A stretch of 64,000 nt of DNA from an uncultured Blautia sp. (lineage in GTDB: Bacteria; Bacillota; Clostridia; Lachnospirales; Lachnospiraceae). The position numbers and the translations under genes are program-made. This document shows positions 49,095-60,100 of this stretch, one piece after another. The first letter of the stretch is position 1. Each line of letters opens with the position of its first letter. The stretch lies in NCBI GenBank assembly GCA_900539145.1, contig UQAX01000002.1, forward strand, positions 38,486-102,485, written 5' to 3'. The notes beneath the pieces were generated by a model that worked only from the letters and a program-made list of their open reading frames with translations, had not been told where the DNA came from and made no database searches.

Positions 49095-50768
49095 TTATGT
49101 TAAATCATCTTCATCAAAAGCATCTTCTATATTTGCTCCTGCCGGAACCATTGGAAATACCTTATCATCACTGTCAATGATACAATCCAGAACAACGGTT
49201 GTATTCAGCTCAATGGCTTTTGCAATGGCTTTTGGCAATTCTTCTTTTGTTGTAACACGAATACCCACTGCTCCCATTGCTTCTGCCAGTTTTACAAAAT
49301 CTACCTTATCCTGCAAAACCGTATTAGAATATCTTCCTTCATAAAATAAAGTCTGCCACTGACGCACCATGCCTAATACCTGATTATTCACTACTACCTG
49401 AATAAGTGGCATATTGTTTCTGGTAGCTGTGGCGATTTCGTTCATATTCATACGGAAGCAGCCGTCTCCTGCCACATTGATGACAATTTTATCCGGATTT
49501 CCCATCTTTGCTCCAATAGCAGCGCCCAGTCCGTATCCCATCGTTCCCAGTCCGCCGGAGGACAAAAAAGTTCGAGGCATATTGTATTTATAATACTGTG
49601 CCGCCCACATCTGATGCTGACCTACCTCAGTAACAATAATGGCATTGCCCTTTGTCTGTCTGTACAGCTCTTCGATAATTGCCGGTCCGGTAAGCCCTTC
49701 CTGTCTGTATTTTAAAGGATATTTTGCCTTTAGCTGCTCGATATATTCCAGCCATTCCTCTCTTTTGCAGGGACTTAATTTTTCATTTAACTGCTTCAAA
49801 ATCTCTTTGGCATCTCCTACAATACTGCAGTCCACCAGTATGTTTTTGTTTATCTCCGCTGCGTCTACATCAATATGAATGACCTTTGCATTTCTTGCAA
49901 AGTTTCTTGGATTTCCGATTACACGGTCTGAAAATCTGGCTCCCACTGCAATTAAAAGGTCACATTTTGTTACCCCTAAATTGGAAGCTTTTGTTCCGTG
50001 CATACCCAACATTCCTGTATAATAAGGGTCTTCCCCTGAGAATACACCTTTTCCCATTAAAGAGTCTGTCACCGGAATTTGAAGGTTGTGGGAGAGCTTA
50101 CGCACCTCCTCCCACGCACCGGAAGCCACAGCGCCTCCTCCTACAAAGAGGAAGGGACGTTTTGACTCTTTTATCATTTCTGCCGCACAATCAATGTCCT
50201 CTTGTCTGATTTCCGCTGTATATGGTTTTACAGGTGACGGTACATAAGGCTTAAATTCCGTTACAGCGGCTGTAATATCCTTTGGAATATCTACCAGAAC
50301 AGGACCCGGTCTTCCGCTTTTTGCAATTACAAAGGCACGACGAATGGTCTTTGCCAGCTTTGCCACGTCCTTTACAATAAAGCTGTGCTTTGTAATAGGC
50401 ATTACCACTCCCGCAATATCCACCTCCTGAAAGCTGTCCTTTCCAAGCAAAGGCAATCCTACGTTACAGGTAATGGCAACAACAGGAATAGAGTCCATCT
50501 GTGCGGTTGCAATACCGGTTACTAAATTAGTTGCTCCCGGACCGCTGGTAGCCAGACAAACGCCTACCTTCCCTGTGGAACGTGCATATCCGTCTGCCGC
50601 ATGAGCTGCCCCCTGTTCGTGAGAAGTCAGCACATGATGAATTTCTCCCTGATGCTTATATAACTCGTCATATATGTTTAAAATCGTTCCTCCCGGATAT
50701 CCGAAAACAGTGTCTACTCCCTGTTCCTTTAAACATTCTATCACAATCTGCGCTCCTGTCATCTGCAT
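49095..50768 (-). CDS. ilvB: Acetolactate synthase large subunit
   Basis: The 557-residue ThDP enzyme condenses pyruvate (or pyruvate with 2-ketobutyrate), the first common step to valine, leucine and isoleucine. The catalytic Glu lies in TSHEQGAAHAADGYARSTG, the FAD region in GMLGMHGTKASNLGVTKCDL, and the ThDP motif runs from NVAGDGCFRMNMNEIATATR to PLIQVVVNNQVLGMVRQWQ. The start at 50768 follows GGGGAGG. No ilvN regulatory subunit gene is adjacent, which is unusual for an anabolic enzyme. Confidence 0.94.
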   Translation of the reverse strand: MQMTGAQIVIECLKEQGVDTVFGYPGGTILNIYDELYKHQGEIHHVLTSHEQGAAHAADGYARSTGKVGVCLATSGPGATNLVTGIATAQMDSIPVVAITCNVGLPLLGKDSFQEVDIAGVVMPITKHSFIVKDVAKLAKTIRRAFVIAKSGRPGPVLVDIPKDITAAVTEFKPYVPSPVKPYTAEIRQEDIDCAAEMIKESKRPFLFVGGGAVASGAWEEVRKLSHNLQIPVTDSLMGKGVFSGEDPYYTGMLGMHGTKASNLGVTKCDLLIAVGARFSDRVIGNPRNFARNAKVIHIDVDAAEINKNILVDCSIVGDAKEILKQLNEKLSPCKREEWLEYIEQLKAKYPLKYRQEGLTGPAIIEELYRQTKGNAIIVTEVGQHQMWAAQYYKYNMPRTFLSSGGLGTMGYGLGAAIGAKMGNPDKIVINVAGDGCFRMNMNEIATATRNNMPLIQVVVNNQVLGMVRQWQTLFYEGRYSNTVLQDKVDFVKLAEAMGAVGIRVTTKEELPKAIAKAIELNTTVVLDCIIDSDDKVFPMVPAGANIEDAFDEDDLT

Positions 50769-50789
50769 AAGCAAAACCTCCCCTTCCTC

Positions 50790-52460
50790 TTATTGTTTTG
50801 GTATTTCCAATACAGCGCCTCTGTTTCCGCTGGTCACCATAGCTGCGTAACGTGCCAGATAGCCTGTGGTTACCTTCGGCTCTTTTGGCTGCCACTGTGC
50901 TCTTCTCTTTTCCAGTTCTTCATCCGAAACAAGAAGCTCCAGTCTGGTATTTGGAATATCTACACGAATGCGGTCGCCTTCCTGTACCAGTGCAATAGGA
51001 CCTCCCACTGCCGCTTCCGGTGAAATGTGACCGATGGATGCTCCTCTGGATGCTCCTGAAAAACGTCCGTCTGTAATCAGCGCAACGCTGGAGCCCAGTC
51101 CCATACCCGCAATAGCGGAAGTAGGATTTAACATTTCACGCATACCGGGACCGCCCTTTGGTCCTTCATAGCGAATAACCACTACATCTCCTGCTTTGAT
51201 TTCGCCGCCTTTGATTGCACAAATCGCATCCTCTTCACAGTCGAACACTCTTGCCGGACCTTCATGTACCATCATTTCTTCACAGACAGCGCTTCGTTTT
51301 ACAACACCGCCGTCAGGGGCTAAATTTCCTGTGAGTACCGCCAGTCCTCCTGTTTCACTGTACGGATTTTCCACCGGACGGATAACCCCGGGATTTTTAT
51401 TTACACAGTTGGCAATATTTTCACCTACTGTTTTTCCTGTTACTGTCATACAGTCCAGATTTAATAAATTCTTCTTTGTCAGCTCGTTCATAACGGCATA
51501 GACACCGCCGGCTTCGTTTAAATCCTCCATATAAGTATAACCCGCCGGGGCTAAATGGCAAAGATTTGGTGTCTTTTCGCTGATTTCATTGGCAAAAGTA
51601 ATATCAAAATCCCAGCCGATTTCATGAGCGATTGCCGGAAGGTGAAGCATACTGTTGGTAGAACAGCCCAGCGCCATATCTACTGTCAAAGCATTTAAAA
51701 TAGCGTCCTTTGTCATAATATCTCTCGGACGTATATTTCTGCGGTACATTTCCATTACCTGCATACCCGCCTGTTTTGCCAGCTTAATACGCTCGGAATA
51801 TACAGCCGGAATAGTTCCGTTTCCTTTTAATCCCATTCCTAAAACTTCGGTCAGACAATTCATGCTGTTGGCAGTATACATACCGGAACAGGAACCGCAT
51901 GTCGGACATACGTTATTTTCAAATTCTTCTACATCTTCTTCTGTCATGGTTCCTGCACTGTAAGCGCCTACGGCTTCAAACATGGAAGAAAGACTTCTCT
52001 TTTCTCCTCTTACTTTTCCTGCCAGCATAGGGCCGCCGCTTACAAAAACAGTGGGAACATTGATACGGGCTGCTGCCATTAAAAGTCCCGGCACGTTTTT
52101 ATCGCAGTTTGGCACCATAACAAGGGCATCAAACTGATGTGCCATTGCCATTGCTTCTGTGGAGTCTGCAATTAAATCTCTGGTGACAAGGGAATATTTC
52201 ATACCGCTGTGTCCCATGGCAATTCCGTCACAAACGGCAATCGCCGGAAATACCACCGGAGTGCCTCCCGCCATGGCAACACCCATTTTTACTGCATTTA
52301 CGATTTTATCTAAATTGATGTGCCCCGGAACAATCTCATTATAAGAACTGACAATTCCCACCAAAGGTCTTTCCATTTCTTCCTTTGTCATTCCCAAAGC
52401 ATGGAATAAAGAACGATGAGGCGCTTGCTGCATCCCCTTTCTTACTGCATCACTTCGCAT
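50790..52460 (-). CDS. ilvD: Dihydroxy-acid dehydratase
   Basis: The 556-residue Fe-S enzyme dehydrates dihydroxy acids in valine and isoleucine synthesis. Cluster and metal ligands lie in [19 protein letters not shown] and [18 protein letters not shown]; other marks are [20 protein letters not shown] and [20 protein letters not shown]. The length is standard. AGGAGG precedes the ATG. It is the middle gene of leuB-ilvD-ilvB. Confidence 0.96.
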   Translation of the reverse strand: MRSDAVRKGMQQAPHRSLFHALGMTKEEMERPLVGIVSSYNEIVPGHINLDKIVNAVKMGVAMAGGTPVVFPAIAVCDGIAMGHSGMKYSLVTRDLIADSTEAMAMAHQFDALVMVPNCDKNVPGLLMAAARINVPTVFVSGGPMLAGKVRGEKRSLSSMFEAVGAYSAGTMTEEDVEEFENNVCPTCGSCSGMYTANSMNCLTEVLGMGLKGNGTIPAVYSERIKLAKQAGMQVMEMYRRNIRPRDIMTKDAILNALTVDMALGCSTNSMLHLPAIAHEIGWDFDITFANEISEKTPNLCHLAPAGYTYMEDLNEAGGVYAVMNELTKKNLLNLDCMTVTGKTVGENIANCVNKNPGVIRPVENPYSETGGLAVLTGNLAPDGGVVKRSAVCEEMMVHEGPARVFDCEEDAICAIKGGEIKAGDVVVIRYEGPKGGPGMREMLNPTSAIAGMGLGSSVALITDGRFSGASRGASIGHISPEAAVGGPIALVQEGDRIRVDIPNTRLELLVSDEELEKRRAQWQPKEPKVTTGYLARYAAMVTSGNRGAVLEIPKQ

Positions 52461-52477
52461 ATCTTTCCTCCTGTTAT

Positions 52478-53563
52478 CTACTGTATTTTCTCTATAATCA
52501 AGTCTCCCATTTCTCCTGTGGAAACTTTTTTCATATTCTCTGACATAATATCGGATGTACGATAACCTTCATTTAAAACTGCATTTACCGCATTTTCAAT
52601 GGCTTTTGCTTCTTCCTCCATGGAAAAAGAGTAGCGTAAAAGCATGGCTGCGGACAATATGGCTGCAATCGGATTTGCAATTCCTTTTCCCGCAATATCA
52701 GGAGCAGAACCATGAGACGGTTCATACAGTCCGAAACTGGTTTCATTTAAGCTTGCAGAAGGCAGCATTCCAATGGAACCTGTAAGCATACTTGCTTCAT
52801 CGGAAAGAATATCTCCGAACATATTCTCTGTTAAAATCACGTCAAACTGCTCCGGATTACAAATCAACTGCATGGCACAGTTATCAACAAGCATGTGCTC
52901 CAAAATAACCTCCGGATAATCGGCTGCCACTTCCTCTGTTATTTTTCTCCACAAACGGGAGGAGTCCAAAACGTTTGCCTTATCCACACTAGTGACTTTT
53001 TTCTTTCTTTTCATAGCGGTCTCAAAGGCTTTTTTTGCAATTCTGCGAATTTCCTTTTCGTCATAAGTAAGAGTATCCACAGCCTTTGCAATTCCGTTTT
53101 CTACAACTGTTTTTCTCTCTCCGAAATAAAGTCCTCCTGTAAGCTCCCTTACAATCATCAAATCAATTCCGGTCTGATAAAACTGTTCCTTTACAGGGCA
53201 GGCATCCTTTAAAGCCTCATACAAATATGCCGGTCTTAAATTGGCAAACAGCTTTAATTCTTTTCTCAGCTTTAAAAGTCCCGCTTCCGGTCTTTTTTCA
53301 GGTGACAGGCGATACCATGGTGAGGTTTTGGCATCTGCGCCTACCGCTCCCATTAAAACGGCATCTGCACTTTTGGCTTTTTCAATAGTCTCATCTGTCA
53401 ATGGTTCTCCGTACGCATCAATGGATGCTCCTCCTAAGAGTAGCTCTTCATAGGAAAACGTATGTCCGTAGACCTTTGCTGTGGCGTCTAACACTTTTCT
53501 GGCTTCTTTTATAATTTCCGGACCAATGCCGTCTCCCGGCATCAAAGCAATTTTATATTCCAT
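52478..53563 (-). CDS. leuB: 3-isopropylmalate dehydrogenase
   Basis: The 361-residue enzyme performs the NAD+-dependent oxidative decarboxylation in leucine synthesis. Marks are [13 protein letters not shown], the arginine-rich [28 protein letters not shown], the catalytic Lys in [15 protein letters not shown] and the metal site [20 protein letters not shown]. The ATG at 53563 follows GGGGGA; the longer frame would start inside the leader. It is the first gene of the operon; leuA, leuC, leuD and ilvC are not in this window. Confidence 0.95.
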   Translation of the reverse strand: MEYKIALMPGDGIGPEIIKEARKVLDATAKVYGHTFSYEELLLGGASIDAYGEPLTDETIEKAKSADAVLMGAVGADAKTSPWYRLSPEKRPEAGLLKLRKELKLFANLRPAYLYEALKDACPVKEQFYQTGIDLMIVRELTGGLYFGERKTVVENGIAKAVDTLTYDEKEIRRIAKKAFETAMKRKKKVTSVDKANVLDSSRLWRKITEEVAADYPEVILEHMLVDNCAMQLICNPEQFDVILTENMFGDILSDEASMLTGSIGMLPSASLNETSFGLYEPSHGSAPDIAGKGIANPIAAILSAAMLLRYSFSMEEEAKAIENAVNAVLNEGYRTSDIMSENMKKVSTGEMGDLIIEKIQ

Positions 53564-53600
53564 ATCGATCCCCCGTTTTCTCAAATTAAATTATTACTAT

Positions 53601-53629
53601 GATAAGCCTTTTTTCACCACAATTCAAGC
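53601..53629 (-). promoter_or_regulatory. Promoter of leuB-ilvD-ilvB
   Basis: TTGAAT (53624-53629) and TATCAT (53601-53606) are 17 bases apart on the minus strand. The leader is too short for a T-box. Confidence 0.6.
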
Positions 53630-53640
53630 AATAATAAAAC

Positions 53641-53697
53641 AGAGAGGTATGCTTTTTTGTTATGGTTTCCATTCTTTTTAAGCAATACCTCTCTTTT
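53641..53697 (-). terminator. Terminator after sdaAA
   Basis: AGAGAGGTAT-GCTT (53641-53654) pairs with AAGCAATACCTCTCT (53680-53694) with one bulged base. T-rich flanks lie on both sides. Confidence 0.75.
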
Positions 53698-53700
53698 TCC

Positions 53701-54585
53701 TTATTCTTCTGTATTTCCAAATATCTTACAGCTTTTTTCACAGGCGCTGGCTGTCCCTGCACAGCCGCCCAAAGCGCTTTCTCTCAATTCAAAAGGAAGA
53801 CATCTCCCTACATGGTACATTGCCTCTGCCATTTCATCAAAAGGAATAATCTGATGAATACCGGCAAGCGCCTGTTCCGCACAAATCAAAGCATTGGATG
53901 CGCCAATGGAATTTCGGTTCTGACAGGGGGCTTCCACTAATCCTGCTATGGGGTCGCAAACTAAGCCCAGCAGATTAGAAAGGGCTCCGGTTGCTGCCCA
54001 CAAACACATCTTCGGACTTCCGCCCATCATTTCCACTGCCGCTGCCGCCGCCATTGCAGAGGCTGCTCCTACCTCCGCCTGACAGCCTGCCTCTGCTCCC
54101 GATACAGAAGCATTCCGCATGAGTAAATAGCCCACTGCACCTGCTGTATAAAGTCCGTTTAACAATTCCTCGTCTGACAAATCAAATTCTTCCTGTAAAG
54201 CAAAAAGCACGCCGGGGACAACGCCGGAAGAGCCCGCCGTAGGCGCTGCCACAATCACGCCCATAGAAGCGTTTACCTCTAAAACTGCCATGGCATAGGT
54301 CATTGCCTTTGACAGAACTGTTCCACAGATGGATTTTCCGCTCAATCTGTGGTTTTCCAACAGTTTTGCTTCCCCGCCGATTAAGCCTCCCATGGATTTC
54401 TGGGGATTTTTTAAAGGCTCTTTTGCAGAATTTCTCATAATTTCCAAAGCTGTTCTCATTTTTTTCTCTACTTCTGCCTCGGAAATCTTAGAAAACTCTG
54501 CCTCTCTTTTTTTCATAATCTGAGAAATCGGAAATCCTGTCTTCTGACATAATTCCAGTAATTCTGCTCCGTTATTAAATTCCAT
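53701..54585 (-). CDS. sdaAA: L-serine dehydratase, alpha subunit
   Basis: The 294-residue catalytic subunit of the [4Fe-4S] serine dehydratase makes pyruvate and ammonia from L-serine. Marks are the Gly-rich APTAGSSGVVPGVL, GAVGYLLMRNASVSGAEAGCQAEVGAASAM (core NASVSGAEAGCQAEVG), CDPIAGLVEAPCQNRN with a cluster Cys, and the C-terminal GGCAGTASACEKSC. It works with the beta subunit encoded 12 bases upstream. Confidence 0.96.
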   Translation of the reverse strand: MEFNNGAELLELCQKTGFPISQIMKKREAEFSKISEAEVEKKMRTALEIMRNSAKEPLKNPQKSMGGLIGGEAKLLENHRLSGKSICGTVLSKAMTYAMAVLEVNASMGVIVAAPTAGSSGVVPGVLFALQEEFDLSDEELLNGLYTAGAVGYLLMRNASVSGAEAGCQAEVGAASAMAAAAAVEMMGGSPKMCLWAATGALSNLLGLVCDPIAGLVEAPCQNRNSIGASNALICAEQALAGIHQIIPFDEMAEAMYHVGRCLPFELRESALGGCAGTASACEKSCKIFGNTEE

Positions 54586-54597
54586 TTCCCATTCCTC

Positions 54598-55269
54598 CTA
54601 TAACTGCACCAGTGTAATATCGGAAACCAGAGGGTTTTCTTTTATTCTGTCCAGCACTCTGGCAGGTATTTTCTCATCAGACTCTACAACAGTAAACGCA
54701 GCCGCACCTTTTTCCTCTCGAAACAGGCGCATAAATGCAATATTTACCCCTTCCTCACTTAAAACTCTGGTAATATGAGCCACAACTCCGGGCTTGTCTG
54801 TCTGGCTTACAATTAAGGTGCTGTATTCCCCTGTAAAATCCACTTCTATCTGATTTAATTTTACGATTTTTACTTTTCCTCCGCCAATAGAAACTCCTCG
54901 AACAAAAAGCTTCTCCCCTTTTGTTCCCTCGATTTCCATATCGGCTGTATTGGGATGAATGGTCGCATCCTCCTGCGCAGAAACAGAAAAGCTATAATGA
55001 AGCCCCTGCTCCTTTGCAATGCTTAAAGAGTCACGAATACGCAAATCATCGGTTTCAAAGCCCATAATTCCGCCTAAAAGCGCCCTGTCTGTACCATGCC
55101 CCCGATAAGTTCTGGCAAAAGAACCATACAGGGTAAAATGCACGCTCTTTATCTCTCCCGGAAACAGCTTTCTTGCCAAAAGAGCCATAGAAGCTGCTCC
55201 TGCTGTATGAGAGCTGGAGGGTCCGACCATATTGGGACCGATTACTTCAAATAAACTGATAAATGCCAT
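54598..55269 (-). CDS. sdaAB: L-serine dehydratase, beta subunit
   Basis: The 223-residue subunit has the beta domain (SLFEVIGPNMVGPSSSHTAG, with the substrate-binding Ser-Ser-Ser-His) and a C-terminal ACT domain (about 148-223) that may bind serine. The order beta then alpha in two genes is the usual Gram-positive arrangement. AGGAGA precedes the ATG. I did not find a strong promoter in the 100-base gap behind yajC. Confidence 0.95.
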   Translation of the reverse strand: MAFISLFEVIGPNMVGPSSSHTAGAASMALLARKLFPGEIKSVHFTLYGSFARTYRGHGTDRALLGGIMGFETDDLRIRDSLSIAKEQGLHYSFSVSAQEDATIHPNTADMEIEGTKGEKLFVRGVSIGGGKVKIVKLNQIEVDFTGEYSTLIVSQTDKPGVVAHITRVLSEEGVNIAFMRLFREEKGAAAFTVVESDEKIPARVLDRIKENPLVSDITLVQL

Positions 55270-55324
55270 ATTTCTATCTCCTGTTATATTAAAAACTTGC
55301 GCTGCTGCACAATTTTCCTGTGAA

Positions 55325-55359
55325 ATGAAAAAGGTACTGTGGTTTTATCCCTCAGCACC
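55325..55359 (-). terminator. Terminator after yajC
   Basis: On the minus strand GGTGCTG and CAGTACC (55359-55353 and 55339-55333) form a 7-pair stem with one G-U pair and are followed by T5. Confidence 0.6.
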
Positions 55360-55370
55360 TCTTATTTCTC

Positions 55371-55679
55371 TTATTCTGCTGCACCGTCGCTTGCTTTTTC
55401 TACTTCGGCGATTGCACCTTTTCTCATTGGAATTCTACAATTTCTGTTATTTCCAAATTCTACAATAACATCTTCTTCTGTAATATCGATTAAAATTCCA
55501 TAGAAACCGCTGGTTGTAACAACACTGTCACCAACCTCCATAGAAGCCAGCATACTTTTTACTCTCTGCTGCTCTTTTTTCTGCGGACGCATAATCATGA
55601 AATACATCAAAAGAAAAAATACAATCAATGGTACGAATAAACTAACCAAGCTACCTGCACCTGCTGCTGATAATAACAT
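55371..55679 (-). CDS. yajC: Preprotein translocase accessory subunit YajC
   Basis: The 102-residue protein has one N-terminal membrane helix (about 10-30), the conserved FLLMYFMIMRPQKKEQQR junction and a C-terminal domain with VGDSVVTTSGFYGILIDI. YajC assists SecDF in protein export. Its place beside tgt is the classical tgt-yajC neighbourhood, although a promoter lies between them here. Confidence 0.95.
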   Translation of the reverse strand: MLLSAAGAGSLVSLFVPLIVFFLLMYFMIMRPQKKEQQRVKSMLASMEVGDSVVTTSGFYGILIDITEEDVIVEFGNNRNCRIPMRKGAIAEVEKASDGAAE

Positions 55680-55735
55680 CTTACTTCCTCCTGAAAAAAT
55701 AATCTTTGTCTGTCAGACTTATAGACATTATTGTT

Positions 55736-55764
55736 ATAATACACAATTTCCGACTTTTCTTCAA
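55736..55764 (-). promoter_or_regulatory. Promoter of yajC
   Basis: TTGAAG (55759-55764) and TATTAT (55736-55741) are 17 bases apart on the minus strand. Confidence 0.65.
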
Positions 55765-55816
55765 GTGGTTTTTCTGTATTTTTCCAAATTTAATACTTTT
55801 TTTACGACACGATTGC

Positions 55817-56953
55817 TCAGTCCTTTGGGCCTGCTGCCATACCTTCTAATTTCTTCTGTTTATATTCCTCATAACAGCCTTCATCCAGAGCATTTCTGAT
55901 TTCTTCCATCATGGTATTATAGAAATATAAATTATGCAGAACACAAAGGCGCATACCCAGCATTTCTTTGGCTTTCAGCAAATGGCGGATATAAGCTCTG
56001 CTGTAATGACGGCATGCAGGACACTGACAGCCTTCTTCAATCGGACGGGAGTCCAGCTCATATTTTGCATTAAACAAATTGATTTTACCAAAGTTTGTAT
56101 ACACATGTCCGTGGCGTCCGTTTCTGCTTGGGTATACACAGTCAAAGAAGTCCACGCCTCTGGATACTGCTTCTAAAATATTTGCAGGCGTTCCCACTCC
56201 CATAAGATACGTCGGTTTATCCACCGGCAGATGAGGTACTACACTATCCAAAATACGATACATTTCTTCATGGGTTTCACCTACTGCCAAACCGCCTACT
56301 GCATATCCGTCTAAATCCATTTTGGAAATCGTCTCTGCATGGGCAATACGGATGTCATCGTAAATAGCCCCCTGATTGATACCAAATAAAAGCTGATGAG
56401 GGTTTACGGTATCTTCCAGACTATTCAATCTTGCCATCTCATCCTTACATCTTTGCAGCCATCTGGTGGTGCGGTCTACGGATGCTTGCACATATTCTCT
56501 GCTGGCAACACTGGAAGGACACTCGTCAAACGCCATGGCAATGGTAGAACCTAAATTGGACTGTATCTGCATACTTTCTTCCGGTCCCATGAAAATCTTT
56601 CTGCCGTCTACATGAGAGTTAAAATAGACCCCTTCTTCTTTTATTTTTCTCAGTTTTGATAAAGAAAATACCTGAAAACCGCCGGAGTCTGTTAAAATCG
56701 GTTTGTCCCAATTCATAAATTTATGAAGACCGCCCAACTGCTTTACTACCTTATCTCCCGGTCTTACATGGAGGTGATAAGTATTTGAAAGCTCTACCTG
56801 TGTTTTAATCTCCTGTAAATCCATAGTAGATACAGCGCCTTTAATGGCTGCCGCTGTTCCCACGTTCATAAAAACCGGAGTTTCGATTGTTCCGTGAACC
56901 GTTTCCATGCGAGCTCTTTTGGCTCTGCCTTCCTGTTTTAATACTTTATACAT
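55817..56953 (-). CDS. tgt: tRNA-guanine transglycosylase
   Basis: The 378-residue enzyme exchanges guanine 34 for preQ1 in tRNAs with GUN anticodons. Active-site blocks are ILTDSGGFQVFSLSKLRKI, FDECPSSVASREYV, YLMGVGTPANILEAVSRGVD and DCVYPSRNGRHG. Zinc ligands are CQCPAC and the later His of LCVLHNLYFYN. The ATG at 56953 follows AGAGG and gives the usual family length; the frame is open much further upstream, but that part crosses the divergent promoter region. A candidate promoter is TTGAAA (57020-57025) with TAATCT (56998-57003). Confidence 0.94.
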   Translation of the reverse strand: MYKVLKQEGRAKRARMETVHGTIETPVFMNVGTAAAIKGAVSTMDLQEIKTQVELSNTYHLHVRPGDKVVKQLGGLHKFMNWDKPILTDSGGFQVFSLSKLRKIKEEGVYFNSHVDGRKIFMGPEESMQIQSNLGSTIAMAFDECPSSVASREYVQASVDRTTRWLQRCKDEMARLNSLEDTVNPHQLLFGINQGAIYDDIRIAHAETISKMDLDGYAVGGLAVGETHEEMYRILDSVVPHLPVDKPTYLMGVGTPANILEAVSRGVDFFDCVYPSRNGRHGHVYTNFGKINLFNAKYELDSRPIEEGCQCPACRHYSRAYIRHLLKAKEMLGMRLCVLHNLYFYNTMMEEIRNALDEGCYEEYKQKKLEGMAAGPKD

Positions 56954-57051
56954 CAATTTTTCCTCTTTTTCCATTCTCTTATTTCTTGCTGTCGTACAGA
57001 TTATTCTATCATAAGCCAATTTCAAACGCAATGGCTGTGCAATATTTACGA

Positions 57052-57080
57052 TTGTTTTTTTCGACATTTTGTCGTATAAT
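57052..57080 (+). promoter_or_regulatory. Promoter of the giant activase gene, with an inverted repeat in the spacer
   Basis: TTGTTT (57052-57057) and TATAAT (57075-57080) have a 17-base spacer. The spacer contains the palindrome CGACA-TTT-TGTCG (57062-57074), a possible operator. Confidence 0.65.
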
Positions 57081-57144
57081 GACTTTGATTTTTTTATACA
57101 TATAATAATAAGTAGAAACACATACATAGAGGAGGTTTCTGACA

Positions 57145-60100
57145 ATGTCAGAAGATAATAAAATAAAAAACACCTTTTCCTTAGGGATTGATATTGGCTC
57201 TACAACTGTAAAAATCGCAATTTTAAATCAAAAACATCAGATTATGTTTTCTGATTATGAAAGGCATTTTGCCGATATTCAAAATACTCTTGCAAGACTT
57301 CTTGACAAAGCATACCAAGCGCTGGGAGAAATTTCCGTTATTCCTGTTATCACGGGCTCCGGCGGACTTACTTTGGCAACTCATTTAACCATTCCTTTTG
57401 TTCAGGAGGTCATTGCTGTTTCATCCTCACTGGAGGAGCTGGCGCCCCAGACAGATGTTGCCATTGAGCTTGGCGGAGAAGATGCCAAAATCATTTATTT
57501 TGAAGACGGCAATGTAGAACAGCGTATGAATGGTATCTGTGCTGGCGGTACAGGTTCTTTTATTGACCAGATGGCGTCTCTTTTACAGACTGATGCACCG
57601 GGACTTAATAATTATGCCAAAAATTACAAGGCACTTTATCCTATTGCAGCCCGCTGCGGCGTTTTTGCAAAAACAGACATCCAGCCTTTGATTAACGAAG
57701 GGGCTACAAAGGAAGATTTGTCTGCCTCTATTTTTCAGGCAGTGGTAAATCAGACCATCAGCGGTCTTGCCTGCGGGAAGCCAATCCGTGGTCATGTGGC
57801 TTTTCTGGGCGGTCCTCTGCACTTTCTTTCTGAATTAAAGGCTGCCTTTATCCGCACCTTGAAGTTAGATGAGGAGCACACCATTGTGCCGGAAAATTCT
57901 CACCTGTTTGCTGCCATTGGTTCTGCCTTAAATGCGAAAGCAGATGCCCATGCATTTTCTCTTACTGCCATGCGTGACAGACTTCAGGCATCCATCAAAA
58001 TGGATTTTGAAATCGACCGTATGCAGCCGCTTTTTGCTTCTCAGGAAGAATATGACACATTTAACGAGCGTCAAAGCTGTTACAATGTAAAAACTGCTCC
58101 CTTAGATACTTACAGCGGAAACTGCTATCTTGGTATTGATGCAGGCTCTACCACAACCAAAGCAGCCCTTGTCGGCGAAGACGGTTCCTTGCTGTATTCC
58201 TTTTACAGCAACAACAACGGAAATCCCCTAGCAACCTCTATCAAAGCCATTCAGGAAATTTACAGCCTGCTTCCAGCAGGTGTAAAAATTGCCTACTCCT
58301 GTTCTACCGGCTATGGCGAGGCTCTGATTAAGGCGGCTCTTCTCTTAGATGAGGGAGAGGTGGAAACCGTATCTCACTACTATGCCGCTGCGTTTTTTGA
58401 TCCGGAAGTAGACTGTATCTTAGACATCGGCGGTCAGGATATGAAATGTATTAAAATTAAAAATCAGACCGTAGACAGCGTACAGCTCAATGAAGCCTGC
58501 TCCTCCGGCTGCGGTTCTTTCATTGAAACCTTTGCAAAATCCTTAAATTACAGTGTGGAGGATTTTGCAAAAGCTGCCCTTTTTGCCGAAAATCCCATTG
58601 ACTTAGGTACACGCTGTACCGTATTTATGAATTCCAAGGTGAAGCAGGCGCAAAAAGAGGGAGCTTCTGTTGCAGATATCTCTGCCGGTTTGGCCTACTC
58701 TGTTATTAAAAATGCCCTGTATAAGGTAATCAAGGTTTCGGATGCTTCAGAGCTTGGAAAACATATTGTGGTTCAGGGCGGTACCTTCTATAACGATGCC
58801 GTACTTCGAAGCTTTGAAAAAATTGCTCAGTGCGAAGCTATTCGCCCTGATATTGCAGGAATTATGGGCGCTTTCGGCGCTGCTTTAATTGCCAGAGAGC
58901 GTTATGACAAAAATAAGACAACTACCATGCTTCCCATTGACAAAATCAATTCTCTGGAATATAAAACCATGATGGCAAACTGTAAAGGCTGTACCAATAA
59001 CTGCCGCCTTACCATCAACAAATTTTCCGGCGGACGCCAATATATTTCAGGAAACCGCTGTGAGCGTGGAATTGGAAAAGAAAAAAACAAAGAGCAAATT
59101 CCGAATTTATATGAATATAAATACAAACGGCTGTTTTCCTACGAGCCTTTAACTCTAGATAAGGCGACACGGGGAAAAGTAGGACTTCCAAGAGTTTTAA
59201 ATATGTTTGAAAATTATCCTTTCTGGTATACCTTCTTTACAGAACTGGGGTATCAGGTGGTTCTCTCTCCTACTTCTACAAGAAAGATTTACGAGTTAGG
59301 CATTGAGTCCATTCCAAGTGAGTCAGAATGTTACCCTGCCAAAATGGCGCATGGGCATGTATCCTGGCTGATTAAGCAGGGAGTAAACTATATTTTCTAT
59401 CCCTGTATTCCTTATGAGCGTCAGGAATTTAAGGACTCTGTAAATCATTTTAACTGCCCTATTGTAACGTCTTATGCGGAAAATATTAAAAATAACGTAG
59501 ATGAGCTGAAAAATCCGGATATTCGTTTCCACAATCCCTTTGTGGCTCTGACCAGTGAGGAAATTATTACCAAGCGTTTAGTAGAAGAGTTTCCTGATAT
59601 TCCTTCTAAAGAAGTAGAAAAAGCTGCTCATGATGCGTGGAAGGAAATGCGAAAATGCAGAAATGACATCATGCGAAAAGGGGAAGAAGTCCTTGCTTAT
59701 CTGGAAAAAACAGGAAGACACGGCATTGTGCTGGCAGGACGTCCTTATCACATTGATCCGGAAATCAACCACGGTATTCCGGAGCTGATTACCTCTTATG
59801 GCATTGCCGTACTTACAGAGGACTCTGTTTCCCACCTTGCTCCTATTGAACGTCCTTTGCGAGTCAATGACCAGTGGACTTATCACACCCGCTTATATGC
59901 AGCGGCAAATTTTGTAAAAGAAAAAGACAATCTGGATTTAATCCAGTTAAATTCCTTTGGCTGCGGTCTGGATGCCGTAACCACAGACGAAGTCAACGAA
60001 ATCTTAACGAACAGCGGAAAGATTTATACCTGTCTGAAAATTGACGAGGTAAACAATCTGGGGGCTGCCAGAATTCGTGTGCGCTCCTTGATTGCAGCGC

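Noticed and set aside
53564..53640. A T-box or attenuator for leuB-ilvD-ilvB
   Set aside because: The leader is short, has no GGTACC core and no leucine-rich peptide.
56954..57145. N-terminal extension of tgt upstream of 56953
   Set aside because: It crosses two divergent promoters, adds 64 residues not found in the family, and a good ribosome-binding site precedes the inner ATG.
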